Shown here piece by piece: positions 22,478 to 30,655 of a DNA stretch of 64,000 bases. The stretch comes from Pseudomonas fragi (GTDB taxonomy: Bacteria > Pseudomonadota > Gammaproteobacteria > Pseudomonadales > Pseudomonadaceae): the NCBI RefSeq assembly GCF_002269505.1, contig NZ_NQKQ01000020.1:1-64000 (forward strand), in the 5' to 3' direction. A program made the position numbers and the translations under genes. A model generated the notes under the pieces. It was given only the letters and a program-made list of their open reading frames with translations. It did not search any database and was not told where the DNA came from. Each line of letters opens with the position of its first letter. Position 1 is the first letter of the stretch.

Positions 22478-23881
22478 ATGTCGACAGACAAGGTTTCTGT
22501 CCACGGCAGTTGGGCAAGCCGTTGGGTCTTTATTCTCGCTGCGACCGGTTCTGCCGTGGGTTTGGGCAGTATCTGGAAATTCCCTTACATGGTTGGCGTC
22601 TATGGTGGCGGCGCTTTTGTGTTGGTGTTTTTAGCCTGTATCGCGTTGATCGGTGTGCCGGTGATGCTGGCCGAAACCCTGATCGGGCGGCGTGCACGGC
22701 TTAGTCCGGCCAATGCCTTGAAGGTCTTGGCGGTCGAGGCGGGGCATTCGGGACGTTGGTCGTGGGGGGCTTTTGCCGGGATGATTACGGCGCTGCTGAT
22801 TTTGTCTTTCTATAGTGTGGTGGGCGGCTGGTCGCTGGATTACATCATTAATATGGGCAAGGGCGATTTTCAGGGCACAACGGCCAATCAGGTCGGCCAG
22901 TACTTTGCTGATGTGATCTCCAACCCCTGGCGCCTCACGTTTTGGCACACCGGGTTTATGTTGCTGTCCGCGTATGTGATCGCCAAGGGCGTGGTGGCGG
23001 GGCTTGAGCGCAGTTTGCGGATCATGATGCCGCTGCTGTTTGTGCTGCTGCTGGTATTGCTGGGTTACAGCATGACCACCGGGCACTTTATGCAGGGCGT
23101 GCATTTCATGTTCGACTTCAACCCTGATCGGGTGCTCGACGGGTTACTGGCCGCAATGGGGCATGCGTTTTTTTCGCTGAGCGTGGGCGTGGGTTCGATC
23201 ATGATTTATGGCGCTTACATGCCCAAGAATGCATCGATCTCGGGCACCGTGGTCGCAGTGGCGCTGATCGACACTTTTGTCTCATTGCTCGCCGGGCTAG
23301 CATTGTTTCCAATTGTGTTCGCTTCGGGTCTAAACCCCAGTGAAGGACCGGGCCTGATGTTTGTGACCTTGCCGTTTGCCTTCGGCAATGTGGCATTTGG
23401 TCAGCTGATGGGCGTGGTGTTTTTCGTTCTGGTGGCGGTGGCCGCCTGGAGTTCAGCTATTTCGTTGCTGGAGCCGATGGTGGCGTACCTGGTGGAGCGC
23501 ACTAAGGTGCGGCGCCTGTGGGTTACCTTCTGGCTGGCATTCAGTTGCTGGTTTGTTGGCCTGGGCACGGTGTTTTCGTTCAATATCTGGAAACAGGCCA
23601 AGTTCTTCGTGAACGAAGATTCGGGTTTTCATCTCTATCAATGGGGCGCGGCCAGTGGTCTGGACTTCTTTGGTGTCGTCGATTTCTTTACCTCGCGTAT
23701 CATGTTGCCATTGGGCGGCCTGTGCTTTGTGGTCTTCGCAGGCTGGATCATGGGGCGCGGTGCGGTTCGCGATGAATTGTCGATGCGTAGCCCGACCCTG
23801 TTCGCCCTGACTCTTTTTTTGATGCGCTATGTGGCGCCACTCGGCATTCTGATTGTGTTTGCCGCCCAGCTGTGGAAGTAA
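22478..23881 (+). CDS. Sodium-dependent transporter of the NSS/SNF family
   Basis: The 467-residue inner-membrane protein has the NSS signature near the N-terminus (WASRWVFILAATGSAVGLGSIWKFPYMVGVYGGGAFVLVFL), with the unwound first segment that binds Na+ and an amino-acid-like substrate, and about 11-12 membrane helices. The substrate is not evident from sequence. ATG 22478 (MSTDKVSVHGSW) is preferred to a GTG-type start five codons upstream. It is divergent from smpB and followed closely by ratA (7 bases). Confidence 0.9.
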   Translation: MSTDKVSVHGSWASRWVFILAATGSAVGLGSIWKFPYMVGVYGGGAFVLVFLACIALIGVPVMLAETLIGRRARLSPANALKVLAVEAGHSGRWSWGAFAGMITALLILSFYSVVGGWSLDYIINMGKGDFQGTTANQVGQYFADVISNPWRLTFWHTGFMLLSAYVIAKGVVAGLERSLRIMMPLLFVLLLVLLGYSMTTGHFMQGVHFMFDFNPDRVLDGLLAAMGHAFFSLSVGVGSIMIYGAYMPKNASISGTVVAVALIDTFVSLLAGLALFPIVFASGLNPSEGPGLMFVTLPFAFGNVAFGQLMGVVFFVLVAVAAWSSAISLLEPMVAYLVERTKVRRLWVTFWLAFSCWFVGLGTVFSFNIWKQAKFFVNEDSGFHLYQWGAASGLDFFGVVDFFTSRIMLPLGGLCFVVFAGWIMGRGAVRDELSMRSPTLFALTLFLMRYVAPLGILIVFAAQLWK

Positions 23882-23888
23882 CGCTGAC

Positions 23889-24323
23889 ATGACTACCCAT
23901 ATCCAACGCTCTGCCTTGTTGCCCTATCCAGCCCAGGCGCTTTATGACCTGGTGAACGATGTTGCGAGCTATCCGCAGTTTTTGCCGTGGTGCTCGTCTG
24001 CCGAAATCCTGGAAAGCACCGAGGTGCTGATGCGCGCCAGCCTGGGCGTGGCCAAGGGGGGGCTGAGCCAGCACTTTGTCACGCGCAATACCCTGATGCC
24101 CGGGCAGTCCATCGAGATGAACCTTGAAGAAGGCCCGTTTACCAAGCTGCACGGCCTGTGGGTGTTCAAACCATTGGGTGACAAGGCGTGCAAGATCAGC
24201 CTGGACATGACCTTCGATTACGCCGGGGCCATCGTCAAGGCGACCCTGGGGCCTTTGTTCAATCAGGCGGCCAATACGCTGGTGGATGCTTTCTGCCAGC
24301 GCGCCAAACAGCTGTATGGCTGA
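23889..24323 (+). CDS. ratA: RatA family START/COQ10-like protein
   Basis: The 144-residue protein is a single START-like (polyketide cyclase/COQ10) domain: LPYPAQALYDLVNDVASYPQFLPWCSSAEIL, then a beta-rich core and C-terminal helix (GPLFNQAANTLVDAFCQRAKQLYG). In E. coli RatA was described as a toxin that blocks 70S assembly, while the fold suggests ubiquinone or lipid binding; the role is unsettled. It begins 7 bases after the transporter stop and overlaps rnfH by 8 bases, the conserved ratA-rnfH pair near smpB and bamE. Confidence 0.93.
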   Translation: MTTHIQRSALLPYPAQALYDLVNDVASYPQFLPWCSSAEILESTEVLMRASLGVAKGGLSQHFVTRNTLMPGQSIEMNLEEGPFTKLHGLWVFKPLGDKACKISLDMTFDYAGAIVKATLGPLFNQAANTLVDAFCQRAKQLYG

Positions 24324-24633
24324 GCCTGTGATTGATGTCGAAGTGGTTTATGCCGCGGTCGATCGCCAGTGCCTGCTGAGTATGACTGTGGCGCAAGGCA
24401 CTACAGTGCGTGCAGCGGTACTGGCGTCGGGCATGGGGCGCGAGTTTCCCGAGGTTGACCTGGCCAATTGCCCGGTGGGGATTTTTGGCAAGCAGGTGCC
24501 TGATCCTGACTGCCGGGTGCTGCAGGCAGGGGATCGCATCGAGATGTATCGTCCTCTTCTGGCCGACCCCAAGGAGATTCGCCGCCAGCGTGCAGCCAAG
24601 GCTGCCGAGGCCAAGCGCCTCAGCCAGCCCTGA
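24316..24633 (+). CDS. rnfH: RnfH/RatB family ubiquitin-like-fold protein
   Basis: The 105-residue protein has a beta-grasp fold sequence typical of RnfH (VEVVYAAVDRQCLLSMTVAQGTTVRAAVLASG...VGIFGKQVPDPDCRVLQAGDRIEMYRPLLADPKEIRRQRA). Its function is not known. It overlaps ratA and is followed by a bidirectional terminator shared with the convergent bamE. Confidence 0.95.
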   Translation: MAEPVIDVEVVYAAVDRQCLLSMTVAQGTTVRAAVLASGMGREFPEVDLANCPVGIFGKQVPDPDCRVLQAGDRIEMYRPLLADPKEIRRQRAAKAAEAKRLSQP

Positions 24634-24652
24634 CAGCTTTATTGCGGACAAC

Positions 24653-24679
24653 AAAAAACCCGGCATGCCGGGTTTTTTT
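24653..24679. terminator. Bidirectional terminator between rnfH and bamE
   Basis: AAAAAACCCGGC-AT-GCCGGGTTTTTTT has a six-pair GC stem with A- and T-runs on either side, serving both convergent genes. Confidence 0.93.
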
Positions 24680-24690
24680 GTACCGAGCGC

Positions 24691-25218
24691 TTATTGCTCG
24701 GTGGTATCCAGAGGTTCTGGCGTAGGAACCGGTACGGTTTCAACACCGTCTACGTCCTTCTGGATCTGATCAAGCAACGAACCAGGCTTGGCTGGAACTT
24801 CGCTCTTCTCGGCTGGAGCTTGAGCAGCCGGTTCGGTCACGTCTGTGCCGCCGGTTTTGCCGAGAATGGCTTCGTCGCGGCTGACGCCAGGCTTGAAGTC
24901 GCCTGACAGGCTCACGAGCTGGTCGTTCTGGTTGAAGAACACGCTGACGCGTTCTTGTTGGCGTTCACCGCCGCCGGGCTGCAGGCTATACAGATAATCC
25001 CAGCGATCAGGGTGGAATGTATCGGTCAGCAGGGCATTACCCATGATAAACCGCACTTGCCGACGGGTCATTCCCGGGCGTAACTGGTTTATCATGTCCT
25101 GCGTGACGACATTGCCCTGTTGGATGTCGATTTTGTAAACCCCGGGGAATGAACAACCGGCGAGTGCGAGCAGTCCCACAAAGGTGAAACTGGTTAGCAA
25201 GAGCTTGGTGTTTTGCAT
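24691..25218 (-). CDS. bamE: Outer-membrane assembly lipoprotein BamE (SmpA/OmlA)
   Basis: The 175-residue precursor has a lipoprotein signal with lipobox LAGC (Cys22) and the SmpA/OmlA domain (GNVVTQDMINQLRPGMTRRQVRFIMGNALLTDTFHPDRWDYLYS), a part of the BAM beta-barrel assembly complex. The C-terminal 60 residues are Pro/Glu-rich and probably disordered, longer than in E. coli. It is divergent from fur with overlapping promoters, an arrangement known in Pseudomonas. Confidence 0.96.
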   Translation of the reverse strand: MQNTKLLLTSFTFVGLLALAGCSFPGVYKIDIQQGNVVTQDMINQLRPGMTRRQVRFIMGNALLTDTFHPDRWDYLYSLQPGGGERQQERVSVFFNQNDQLVSLSGDFKPGVSRDEAILGKTGGTDVTEPAAQAPAEKSEVPAKPGSLLDQIQKDVDGVETVPVPTPEPLDTTEQ

Positions 25219-25316
25219 CGGTGGGCGACTTCCACTATCTTGGCTGGGACAACGTAAACGCCGATCATACCCGTATTAAGAGAAGCTGCGAAGCGGCTTC
25301 CGCGAGAAAGCTAACC

Positions 25317-25730
25317 ATGGTTGAAAATAGCGAACTACGTAAGGCCGGACTTAAGGTGACTCTGCCACGAGTCAAAATTCTACAGATGCTTGACTCTGCA
25401 GAGCAGCGTCACATGAGCGCCGAGGATGTTTACAAGGCACTTATGCAAGCAGGCGAGGACGTTGGTCTGGCCACGGTTTACCGTGTTCTGACCCAGTTTG
25501 AGTCAGCTGGGCTGGTGATTCGCCATAATTTCGATGGCGGTCATGCTGTCTTTGAATTGGCTGATGCTGACGGCGGCCACCACGACCATATGGTCAACGT
25601 GGACAGCGGTGAAGTGATCGAGTTTTTCGACGAAGACATCGAAAAACTGCAGCACGCCATTGCAGCCAAGCACGGTGTCGAGTTGGTGGATCACAACTTG
25701 GTGCTGTACGTGCGCAAGAAAGCCAAGTAA
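25317..25730 (+). CDS. fur: Ferric uptake regulator Fur
   Basis: The 137-residue metalloregulator represses iron acquisition genes when loaded with Fe(II). It has the winged helix (LRKAGLKVTLPRVKILQMLD...LATVYRVLTQFESAGLVIRHNF) and the metal sites with GGHHDHMVNVDSGEVIEF; like other Pseudomonas Fur proteins it lacks the C-terminal Cys-pair motifs of E. coli Fur. I chose ATG 25317 (MVENSELRKAG) as the conserved N-terminus. A strong hairpin follows the stop. Confidence 0.97.
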   Translation: MVENSELRKAGLKVTLPRVKILQMLDSAEQRHMSAEDVYKALMQAGEDVGLATVYRVLTQFESAGLVIRHNFDGGHAVFELADADGGHHDHMVNVDSGEVIEFFDEDIEKLQHAIAAKHGVELVDHNLVLYVRKKAK

Positions 25731-25766
25731 GAGCATGTCACGCGAATTACGGTTCGCGAAACGATC

Positions 25767-25790
25767 GAAGGCGGCCCAAGGGCCGCCTTC
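25767..25790 (+). terminator. Hairpin terminator after fur
   Basis: GAAGGCGGCCC-AA-GGGCCGCCTTC is an 11-bp perfect stem followed by GTGCTTTCT. The U-tract is interrupted. It also faces the convergent recN. Confidence 0.75.
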
Positions 25791-25828
25791 GTGCTTTCTG
25801 ATACCGGTTATTTCATGACCGTTCGTCG

Positions 25829-27511
25829 TTAAGCTGCAAGATTCTTTGCAGTAATCACCATCTTTTTGGCGTGGGCCAGGGATTCCTTGGTCAGGTCGAT
25901 GCCGCCGAGCATGCGGGCGACTTCTTCTACGCGCTCTTTTTGGCTCAGTTTGGCCACGGCTGTGCGCGTGGTGTCGCTTTCGCGAACCTTATGGACAAAC
26001 AGGTGCTGATGGCACTGCGCGGCCACTTGCGGCAAGTGAGTGACCGTCAGCACCTGGCCGCGCTCGCCCAGGCGGCGCAGCAGTTGCCCTACGATCTCGG
26101 CAGTCGGGCCGCCAATGCCCACGTCTACTTCGTCGAATACCAGGGTGGGTACGCGGGACGTTTGCGCAGTGATGACCTGAATGGCCAGGCTGATACGTGA
26201 CAGCTCACCGCCCGAGGCAACCTTGGCCAGGGCCTTGAGGGGTTGGCCGGGGTTGGCACTTACCAGCAGTTCGACTTGCTCCAGGCCATGTGGCACCGGG
26301 TCGCTGCTGGCTTGTGGGCGCAGTTCGATCACGAAGCGCCCGCCGGGCATGCCCAAACGCTGGATTTCTTCTTCTACGGCACTGCTCAGGCGTGTTGCGG
26401 CCAGGCTGCGCAGGTTGCTGAGTTCGCGCGCGCATTCATGGTAATGGCGGGTATAGGAGGTCAGCTCATTGGCCAGGCGCTCGATATTCTCATCGTTGGC
26501 GTTGAGGGTTTCGAGTTCATCCAGCAGTTTTTGCTGCAGGGCGGCTACGTCGTTGGGTTGCACGCGATGTTTACGCGCCAGGGTGTAAATGGTGTCGAGG
26601 CGCTCTTCGAGATACTGCAGGCGGCCCGGGTCGGCGTCGAAGTGGTCGATAAAGCGATTGAGCTCGCCGACGGCTTCTTCTACCTGGATCTGTGCACTGG
26701 CCAGCAGATCGGTTGCTTCGCCCAGTGAGCCCGAGTTGCTGTTGATGCTCGACAGGCGATTGAGGCTGGCTGTCAGTGCATTGAGCACATTGCCGGAATC
26801 GCTTTCGCTGCATTGCTCGACCACCTGACGACAGATGGTCAGCAAGGTTTCGGCATTGGTCAGGTTTTTGTGTTCCTGCTCCAGCTCTTCCAGTTCGTTC
26901 TCGCCCAGAGAGAGTGTTTCCAGCTCTTCAAGCTGATAGCTCAATAGCTGATGGCGTGCGCGTTGTTCATCGCCGGAGTTGGACAGGTGCTCCAGCTCTT
27001 GCCTGGTCTGGCGCCAGCGCTGTGCCGCGAGCTGGACCTGGCGGGCCAGGTCGGTGGCACCGGCGAACTCGTCGAGCAGGCGACGGTGAGTGTCGGGCTT
27101 GAGCAGCGACTGGTGTTCATGCTGGCTGTGGATGTCGATGAGCAGTTCGCCCAGGGCTTTCAGGTCGCCCTGGGGGCAGGGCGTGCCGTTGATGTAGCTG
27201 CGTGAGCGGCCTTCGGCAGTGATGACGCGGCGCAGGATGCACGGGCCGTCGCCTTCAAGGTCGCGCTCGGCAAGCCAGGCGCGGGCCTCGGGAATGTCCT
27301 GCAGGTCGAACGTGGCCAGGATATCGGCCTTGTCGGCTCCCGGGCGCACGACGCCGCTGTCGGCGCGATCGCCAAGGGTGAGGCCCAGAGCATCGAGCAT
27401 GATCGATTTGCCGGCACCGGTCTCACCAGTGATTACACTCATCCCGCGATCCAGTTCCAGATCGAGATGTTCAACGATGGCGTAGTTGTGTACGGACAGG
27501 TGCACCAGCAT
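25829..27511 (-). CDS. recN: DNA repair protein RecN
   Basis: The 560-residue SMC-like ATPase acts in double-strand-break repair. Walker A is ITGETGAGKSIMLDAL (about 28-42), a long coiled coil occupies about 160-390, and the C-terminal half carries the signature SGGELSRISLAIQ and Walker B LVFDEVDVGIGG. I chose ATG 27511 (MLVHLSVHNYAIVEHL); the frame continues far upstream only as antisense of grpE. A consensus LexA box lies 25 bases upstream, so SOS control is expected. Confidence 0.97.
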   Translation of the reverse strand: MLVHLSVHNYAIVEHLDLELDRGMSVITGETGAGKSIMLDALGLTLGDRADSGVVRPGADKADILATFDLQDIPEARAWLAERDLEGDGPCILRRVITAEGRSRSYINGTPCPQGDLKALGELLIDIHSQHEHQSLLKPDTHRRLLDEFAGATDLARQVQLAAQRWRQTRQELEHLSNSGDEQRARHQLLSYQLEELETLSLGENELEELEQEHKNLTNAETLLTICRQVVEQCSESDSGNVLNALTASLNRLSSINSNSGSLGEATDLLASAQIQVEEAVGELNRFIDHFDADPGRLQYLEERLDTIYTLARKHRVQPNDVAALQQKLLDELETLNANDENIERLANELTSYTRHYHECARELSNLRSLAATRLSSAVEEEIQRLGMPGGRFVIELRPQASSDPVPHGLEQVELLVSANPGQPLKALAKVASGGELSRISLAIQVITAQTSRVPTLVFDEVDVGIGGPTAEIVGQLLRRLGERGQVLTVTHLPQVAAQCHQHLFVHKVRESDTTRTAVAKLSQKERVEEVARMLGGIDLTKESLAHAKKMVITAKNLAA

Positions 27512-27535
27512 GGGAGCCGCTCCAAAACGTAATGT

Positions 27536-27551
27536 CTGGTTATTTATACAG
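27536..27551 (-). promoter_or_regulatory. LexA (SOS) box of recN
   Basis: On the minus strand the site reads CTGTATAAATAACCAG, matching the CTGT-N8-(A)CAG LexA consensus, 25 bases before the recN ATG. Confidence 0.9.
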
Positions 27552-27681
27552 TGTTTTGTTTCGTGCTGACAATGGCTGCGCTTAGTTCGATTTGCTTGTT
27601 TTTTTCGGTTTTTTAGTCGGTTCCCGATTTCAGGGCGTTTCTGCGGGACTGCTCTAACATGTCTTTTCTGGGTTTTTGGCT

Positions 27682-27707
27682 CTTGAACCTGAGAATTGCG
27701 ACCCCAT
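27682..27707 (+). promoter_or_regulatory. Sigma-32 heat-shock promoter of grpE
   Basis: CTTGAA (27682-27687), a 14-base spacer, and CCCCAT (27702-27707, continuing AT) match the RpoH consensus exactly, 57 bases before the grpE ATG. Confidence 0.92.
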
Positions 27708-27763
27708 ATACCTTGGCAGAAGAGCGAGTCGAGCTCGCGGACGAAGTTTGAAAGGAGAAATCT

Positions 27764-28318
27764 ATGGCAGACGAACAGACTATGGATACGCAGAACCAGG
27801 AAGCCGAAGCAGCTGGCGAAGATCTGGCAACCCGCGTGCAGGTGCTTGAAGAGCAGCTGGCAGCCGCTAATGATCAGGCTCTGCGCGTAGCTGCCGATCT
27901 GCAGAATGTTCGCCGTCGCGCCGAGCTGGATGTTGAGAAAGCACACAAGTTTGCGCTGGAAAAGTTTGCTGGCGACCTGTTGCCGGTGATCGACAGCCTG
28001 GAGCGCGGTCTTGAGTTGTCCAGTGCTGACGACGAGAACATTCGCCCGATGCGTGAAGGGATCGAACTGACCCTGAAAATGTTCCAGGACACCCTGAAGC
28101 GTTATCAGCTGGAAGCCATCGACCCGCACGGCGAACCCTTCAATGCCGAGCATCATCAGGCGATGGCAATGCAGGAAAGTGCAGACGTGGAGCCAAACAG
28201 TGTGCTCAAGGTGTTTCAAAAAGGTTATCAGCTCAATGGTCGCTTGCTGCGCCCGGCTATGGTCGTAGTCAGCAAGGCGCCAGCACCGGTTTCGCCATCG
28301 ATTGACGAGCAGGCTTGA
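27764..28318 (+). CDS. grpE: Nucleotide exchange factor GrpE
   Basis: The 184-residue protein releases ADP from DnaK. A long N-terminal helix (about 20-90, LEEQLAAANDQALRVAADLQNVRRRAELDVEKAHKFALEKFAGDLLPVIDSLERGLE) precedes the four-helix bundle and the C-terminal beta wing (GEPFNAEHHQAMAMQESADVEPNSVLKVFQKGYQLNGRLLRPAMVVVSK). AAAGGAGAAATCT provides a strong ribosome site. It is the first gene of the grpE-dnaK-dnaJ unit. Confidence 0.98.
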   Translation: MADEQTMDTQNQEAEAAGEDLATRVQVLEEQLAAANDQALRVAADLQNVRRRAELDVEKAHKFALEKFAGDLLPVIDSLERGLELSSADDENIRPMREGIELTLKMFQDTLKRYQLEAIDPHGEPFNAEHHQAMAMQESADVEPNSVLKVFQKGYQLNGRLLRPAMVVVSKAPAPVSPSIDEQA

Positions 28319-28339
28319 AATCGGCCGCAAGGCCCCCAT
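28314..28339 (+). promoter_or_regulatory. Sigma-32 heat-shock promoter of dnaK, overlapping the grpE stop
   Basis: CTTGAA (28314-28319, containing the grpE TGA), a 14-base spacer, and CCCCAT (28334-28339, continuing TT) again match the RpoH consensus exactly. A hairpin TGCCGCAG/CTGCGGCA (28362-28390) lies in the leader before the dnaK ribosome site. Confidence 0.9.
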
Positions 28340-28418
28340 TTAGAAGTCAAGCGTTAAGCAGTGCCGCAGTTGGTCATTACTGCTGCGGCAACAAAATTCA
28401 AATTTAGGGAGAGTAAAC

Positions 28419-30335
28419 ATGGGCAGAATTATCGGTATTGACCTCGGGACCACCAACTCGTGTGTTTCGGTTCTGGAAAACGGTAAAGCTAAAGTTATTG
28501 AAAACGCAGAAGGCGCGCGTACCACGCCGTCGATCGTTGCGTACGCCAATGATGGCGAAATTCTGGTTGGCCAGTCGGCCAAGCGTCAGGCAGTGACCAA
28601 TCCGCATAACACCCTGTACGCGGTGAAGCGTCTGATCGGTCGTCGTTTTGACGAAGAAGTTGTACAGAAAGACATTCAGATGGTTCCGTACAAGATCGCC
28701 AAGGCTGACAACGGCGACGCCTGGGTTGAAGTGAACGGCCAGAAAATGGCTCCGCCACAAATCTCGGCTGAAATTCTGAAGAAAATGAAGAAAACCGCCG
28801 AAGACTACCTCGGCGAGCCAGTGACTGAAGCGGTCATTACCGTTCCGGCCTACTTCAACGACAGCCAGCGTCAGGCGACCAAAGACGCCGGCCGTATCGC
28901 GGGTCTGGACGTAAAACGCATCATCAACGAACCAACCGCAGCTGCTCTGGCTTACGGTATGGATAAAGCGAAAGGCGACCACACTGTCATCGTTTATGAC
29001 CTGGGTGGCGGTACTTTCGACGTGTCGGTCATTGAAATTGCCGAAGTTGATGGCGAGCACCAGTTTGAAGTGCTGGCAACCAACGGTGACACGTTCCTGG
29101 GTGGTGAAGACTTTGACATCCGTCTGATCGACTACCTGGTTGACGAGTTCAAGAAAGAAAGCGGCATGAACCTCAAAGGTGACCCGCTGGCGATGCAGCG
29201 TCTGAAAGAAGCTGCGGAAAAAGCCAAAATCGAACTGTCTTCGAGCCAGTCGACTGACGTGAATCTGCCTTACATCACTGCAGATGCCACCGGTCCTAAG
29301 CATTTGAACGTGAAAATTTCGCGCGCCAAGCTGGAATCGCTGGTTGAAGACCTGGTTCAACGCACCATTGAACCTTGCCGCATCGCGCTGAAAGACGCCG
29401 GTATCGACGTTGGCGCAATCAACGACGTGATCCTGGTTGGTGGTCAGACTCGTATGCCGCTGGTACAGAAGCTGGTAACCGAGTTCTTCGGCAAGGAAGC
29501 GCGTAAAGACGTGAACCCGGACGAAGCTGTTGCAATGGGTGCTGCCATCCAGGGCGCGGTATTGGCCGGTGATGTTAAAGACGTTCTGTTGCTGGACGTG
29601 AGCCCGCTGACTTTGGGTATCGAAACCATGGGCGGTGTAATGACTGCTCTGATCGAGAAAAACACCACGATTCCTACCAAGAAATCGCAAGTGTTCTCGA
29701 CTGCAGACGATAACCAGGGCGCAGTAACCATTCACGTGCTGCAAGGCGAGCGCAAGCAAGCCGCACAGAACAAGTCGTTGGGCAAGTTCGACCTGGCTGA
29801 CATTCCACCTGCTCCACGTGGCGTGCCTCAGATCGAAGTGACCTTCGATATCGATGCCAACGGCATCCTGCACGTAAGTGCTAAAGACAAGGCGACTGGC
29901 AAGTCTCAGTCGATCGTGATCAAGGCTAACTCGGGTCTGTCCGAGGAAGAAATCGCCCAGATGGTTCGCGATGCCGAGATCAACGCTGAGGAAGACCGCA
30001 AGTTCGAAGAGCTGGCAGCTGCACGTAACCAGGGCGACGCACTGGTTCACTCGACTCGCAAAATGATCGTCGATGCTGGCGACAAAGTAACCGAGGAAGA
30101 GAAAGCTGCAATCGAAGCTGCTGTGGTTGCACTTGAAGCCGCTGTTAAAGGCGACGACAAGGCTGCTATCGAAGCCAAGGTTGAAGAGCTGTCCAAGGTG
30201 TCTGCTCCGGTTGCACAGAAAATGTACGCCGAGCAGGCGAACCCGGCAGACGCAGCGGCCAAGCCAGCTGATTCGGCTGAAAAAGCGGACGACGTTGTCG
30301 ACGCTGAGTTCGAAGAAGTAAAAGACAACAAGTAA
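28419..30335 (+). CDS. dnaK: Chaperone DnaK (Hsp70)
   Basis: The 638-residue protein binds exposed hydrophobic segments in an ATP-dependent cycle with DnaJ and GrpE. The nucleotide-binding domain starts MGRIIGIDLGTTNSCV and includes VYDLGGGTFDVSVIE and GGQTRMPLVQ; the linker DVLLLDVSPLTLGIET (about 390) leads to the substrate domain and helical lid. The acidic EEVKD-like tail (VVDAEFEEVKDNK) is typical. TAGGGAGAG precedes the ATG. Confidence 0.99.
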   Translation: MGRIIGIDLGTTNSCVSVLENGKAKVIENAEGARTTPSIVAYANDGEILVGQSAKRQAVTNPHNTLYAVKRLIGRRFDEEVVQKDIQMVPYKIAKADNGDAWVEVNGQKMAPPQISAEILKKMKKTAEDYLGEPVTEAVITVPAYFNDSQRQATKDAGRIAGLDVKRIINEPTAAALAYGMDKAKGDHTVIVYDLGGGTFDVSVIEIAEVDGEHQFEVLATNGDTFLGGEDFDIRLIDYLVDEFKKESGMNLKGDPLAMQRLKEAAEKAKIELSSSQSTDVNLPYITADATGPKHLNVKISRAKLESLVEDLVQRTIEPCRIALKDAGIDVGAINDVILVGGQTRMPLVQKLVTEFFGKEARKDVNPDEAVAMGAAIQGAVLAGDVKDVLLLDVSPLTLGIETMGGVMTALIEKNTTIPTKKSQVFSTADDNQGAVTIHVLQGERKQAAQNKSLGKFDLADIPPAPRGVPQIEVTFDIDANGILHVSAKDKATGKSQSIVIKANSGLSEEEIAQMVRDAEINAEEDRKFEELAAARNQGDALVHSTRKMIVDAGDKVTEEEKAAIEAAVVALEAAVKGDDKAAIEAKVEELSKVSAPVAQKMYAEQANPADAAAKPADSAEKADDVVDAEFEEVKDNK

Positions 30336-30393
30336 TCAGCTTGTTTGTCGGCCGGTTGACCGCGCATAAGCGGTGACTGGTAGGATGTCGCCG

Positions 30394-30413
30394 CGCGGGA
30401 GCTTGCTCCCGCG
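30394..30413. repeat. GC-rich hairpin after dnaK
   Basis: CGCGGGAGC-TT-GCTCCCGCG is a nine-pair perfect stem 58 bases after the dnaK stop, without a U-run. It may attenuate readthrough into dnaJ or protect the dnaK mRNA end. Confidence 0.6.
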
Positions 30414-30519
30414 TTGGCGTGTCTGGAGTACCAGAATTTTTACAGCATGCGACAAGGTCGAATGCTGGCGGTTTGGTCTGGATCTTTCTTGATGTCCAGC
30501 CAGAGGTAACCGCTCCTGG

Positions 30520-30537
30520 CAGCCAATGCATTGGCTG
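30520..30537. repeat. Perfect 18-bp palindrome in the dnaK-dnaJ spacer
   Basis: CAGCCAATGCATTGGCTG has no loop bases. The 320-base spacer also holds the 30394-30413 hairpin and no open frame I would call. The palindrome could be a binding site for a dimeric regulator near a dnaJ promoter. Confidence 0.6.
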
Positions 30538-30655
30538 TTAAACACAAACCTATATCGTTGAAAAGACGTGAGTCGGGTCTGATCCTTTTCGGGCTTGGCG
30601 GGTTTGGCGAGGCTCGGGAGGGTTTTGTCGAACGTCCTTGAGAGTGCAAAGAATT

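Noticed and set aside
23889..24633. ratA-rnfH as a classical toxin-antitoxin pair
   Set aside because: Both families are conserved core genes, and pairing as toxin and antitoxin is not established; the START and ubiquitin-like folds fit housekeeping roles.
27512..28339. Extension of the recN frame by 276 codons
   Set aside because: It is antisense to grpE and crosses the LexA box and the grpE heat-shock promoter; RecN begins at 27511 with MLVHLSVHNYAIVEHL.
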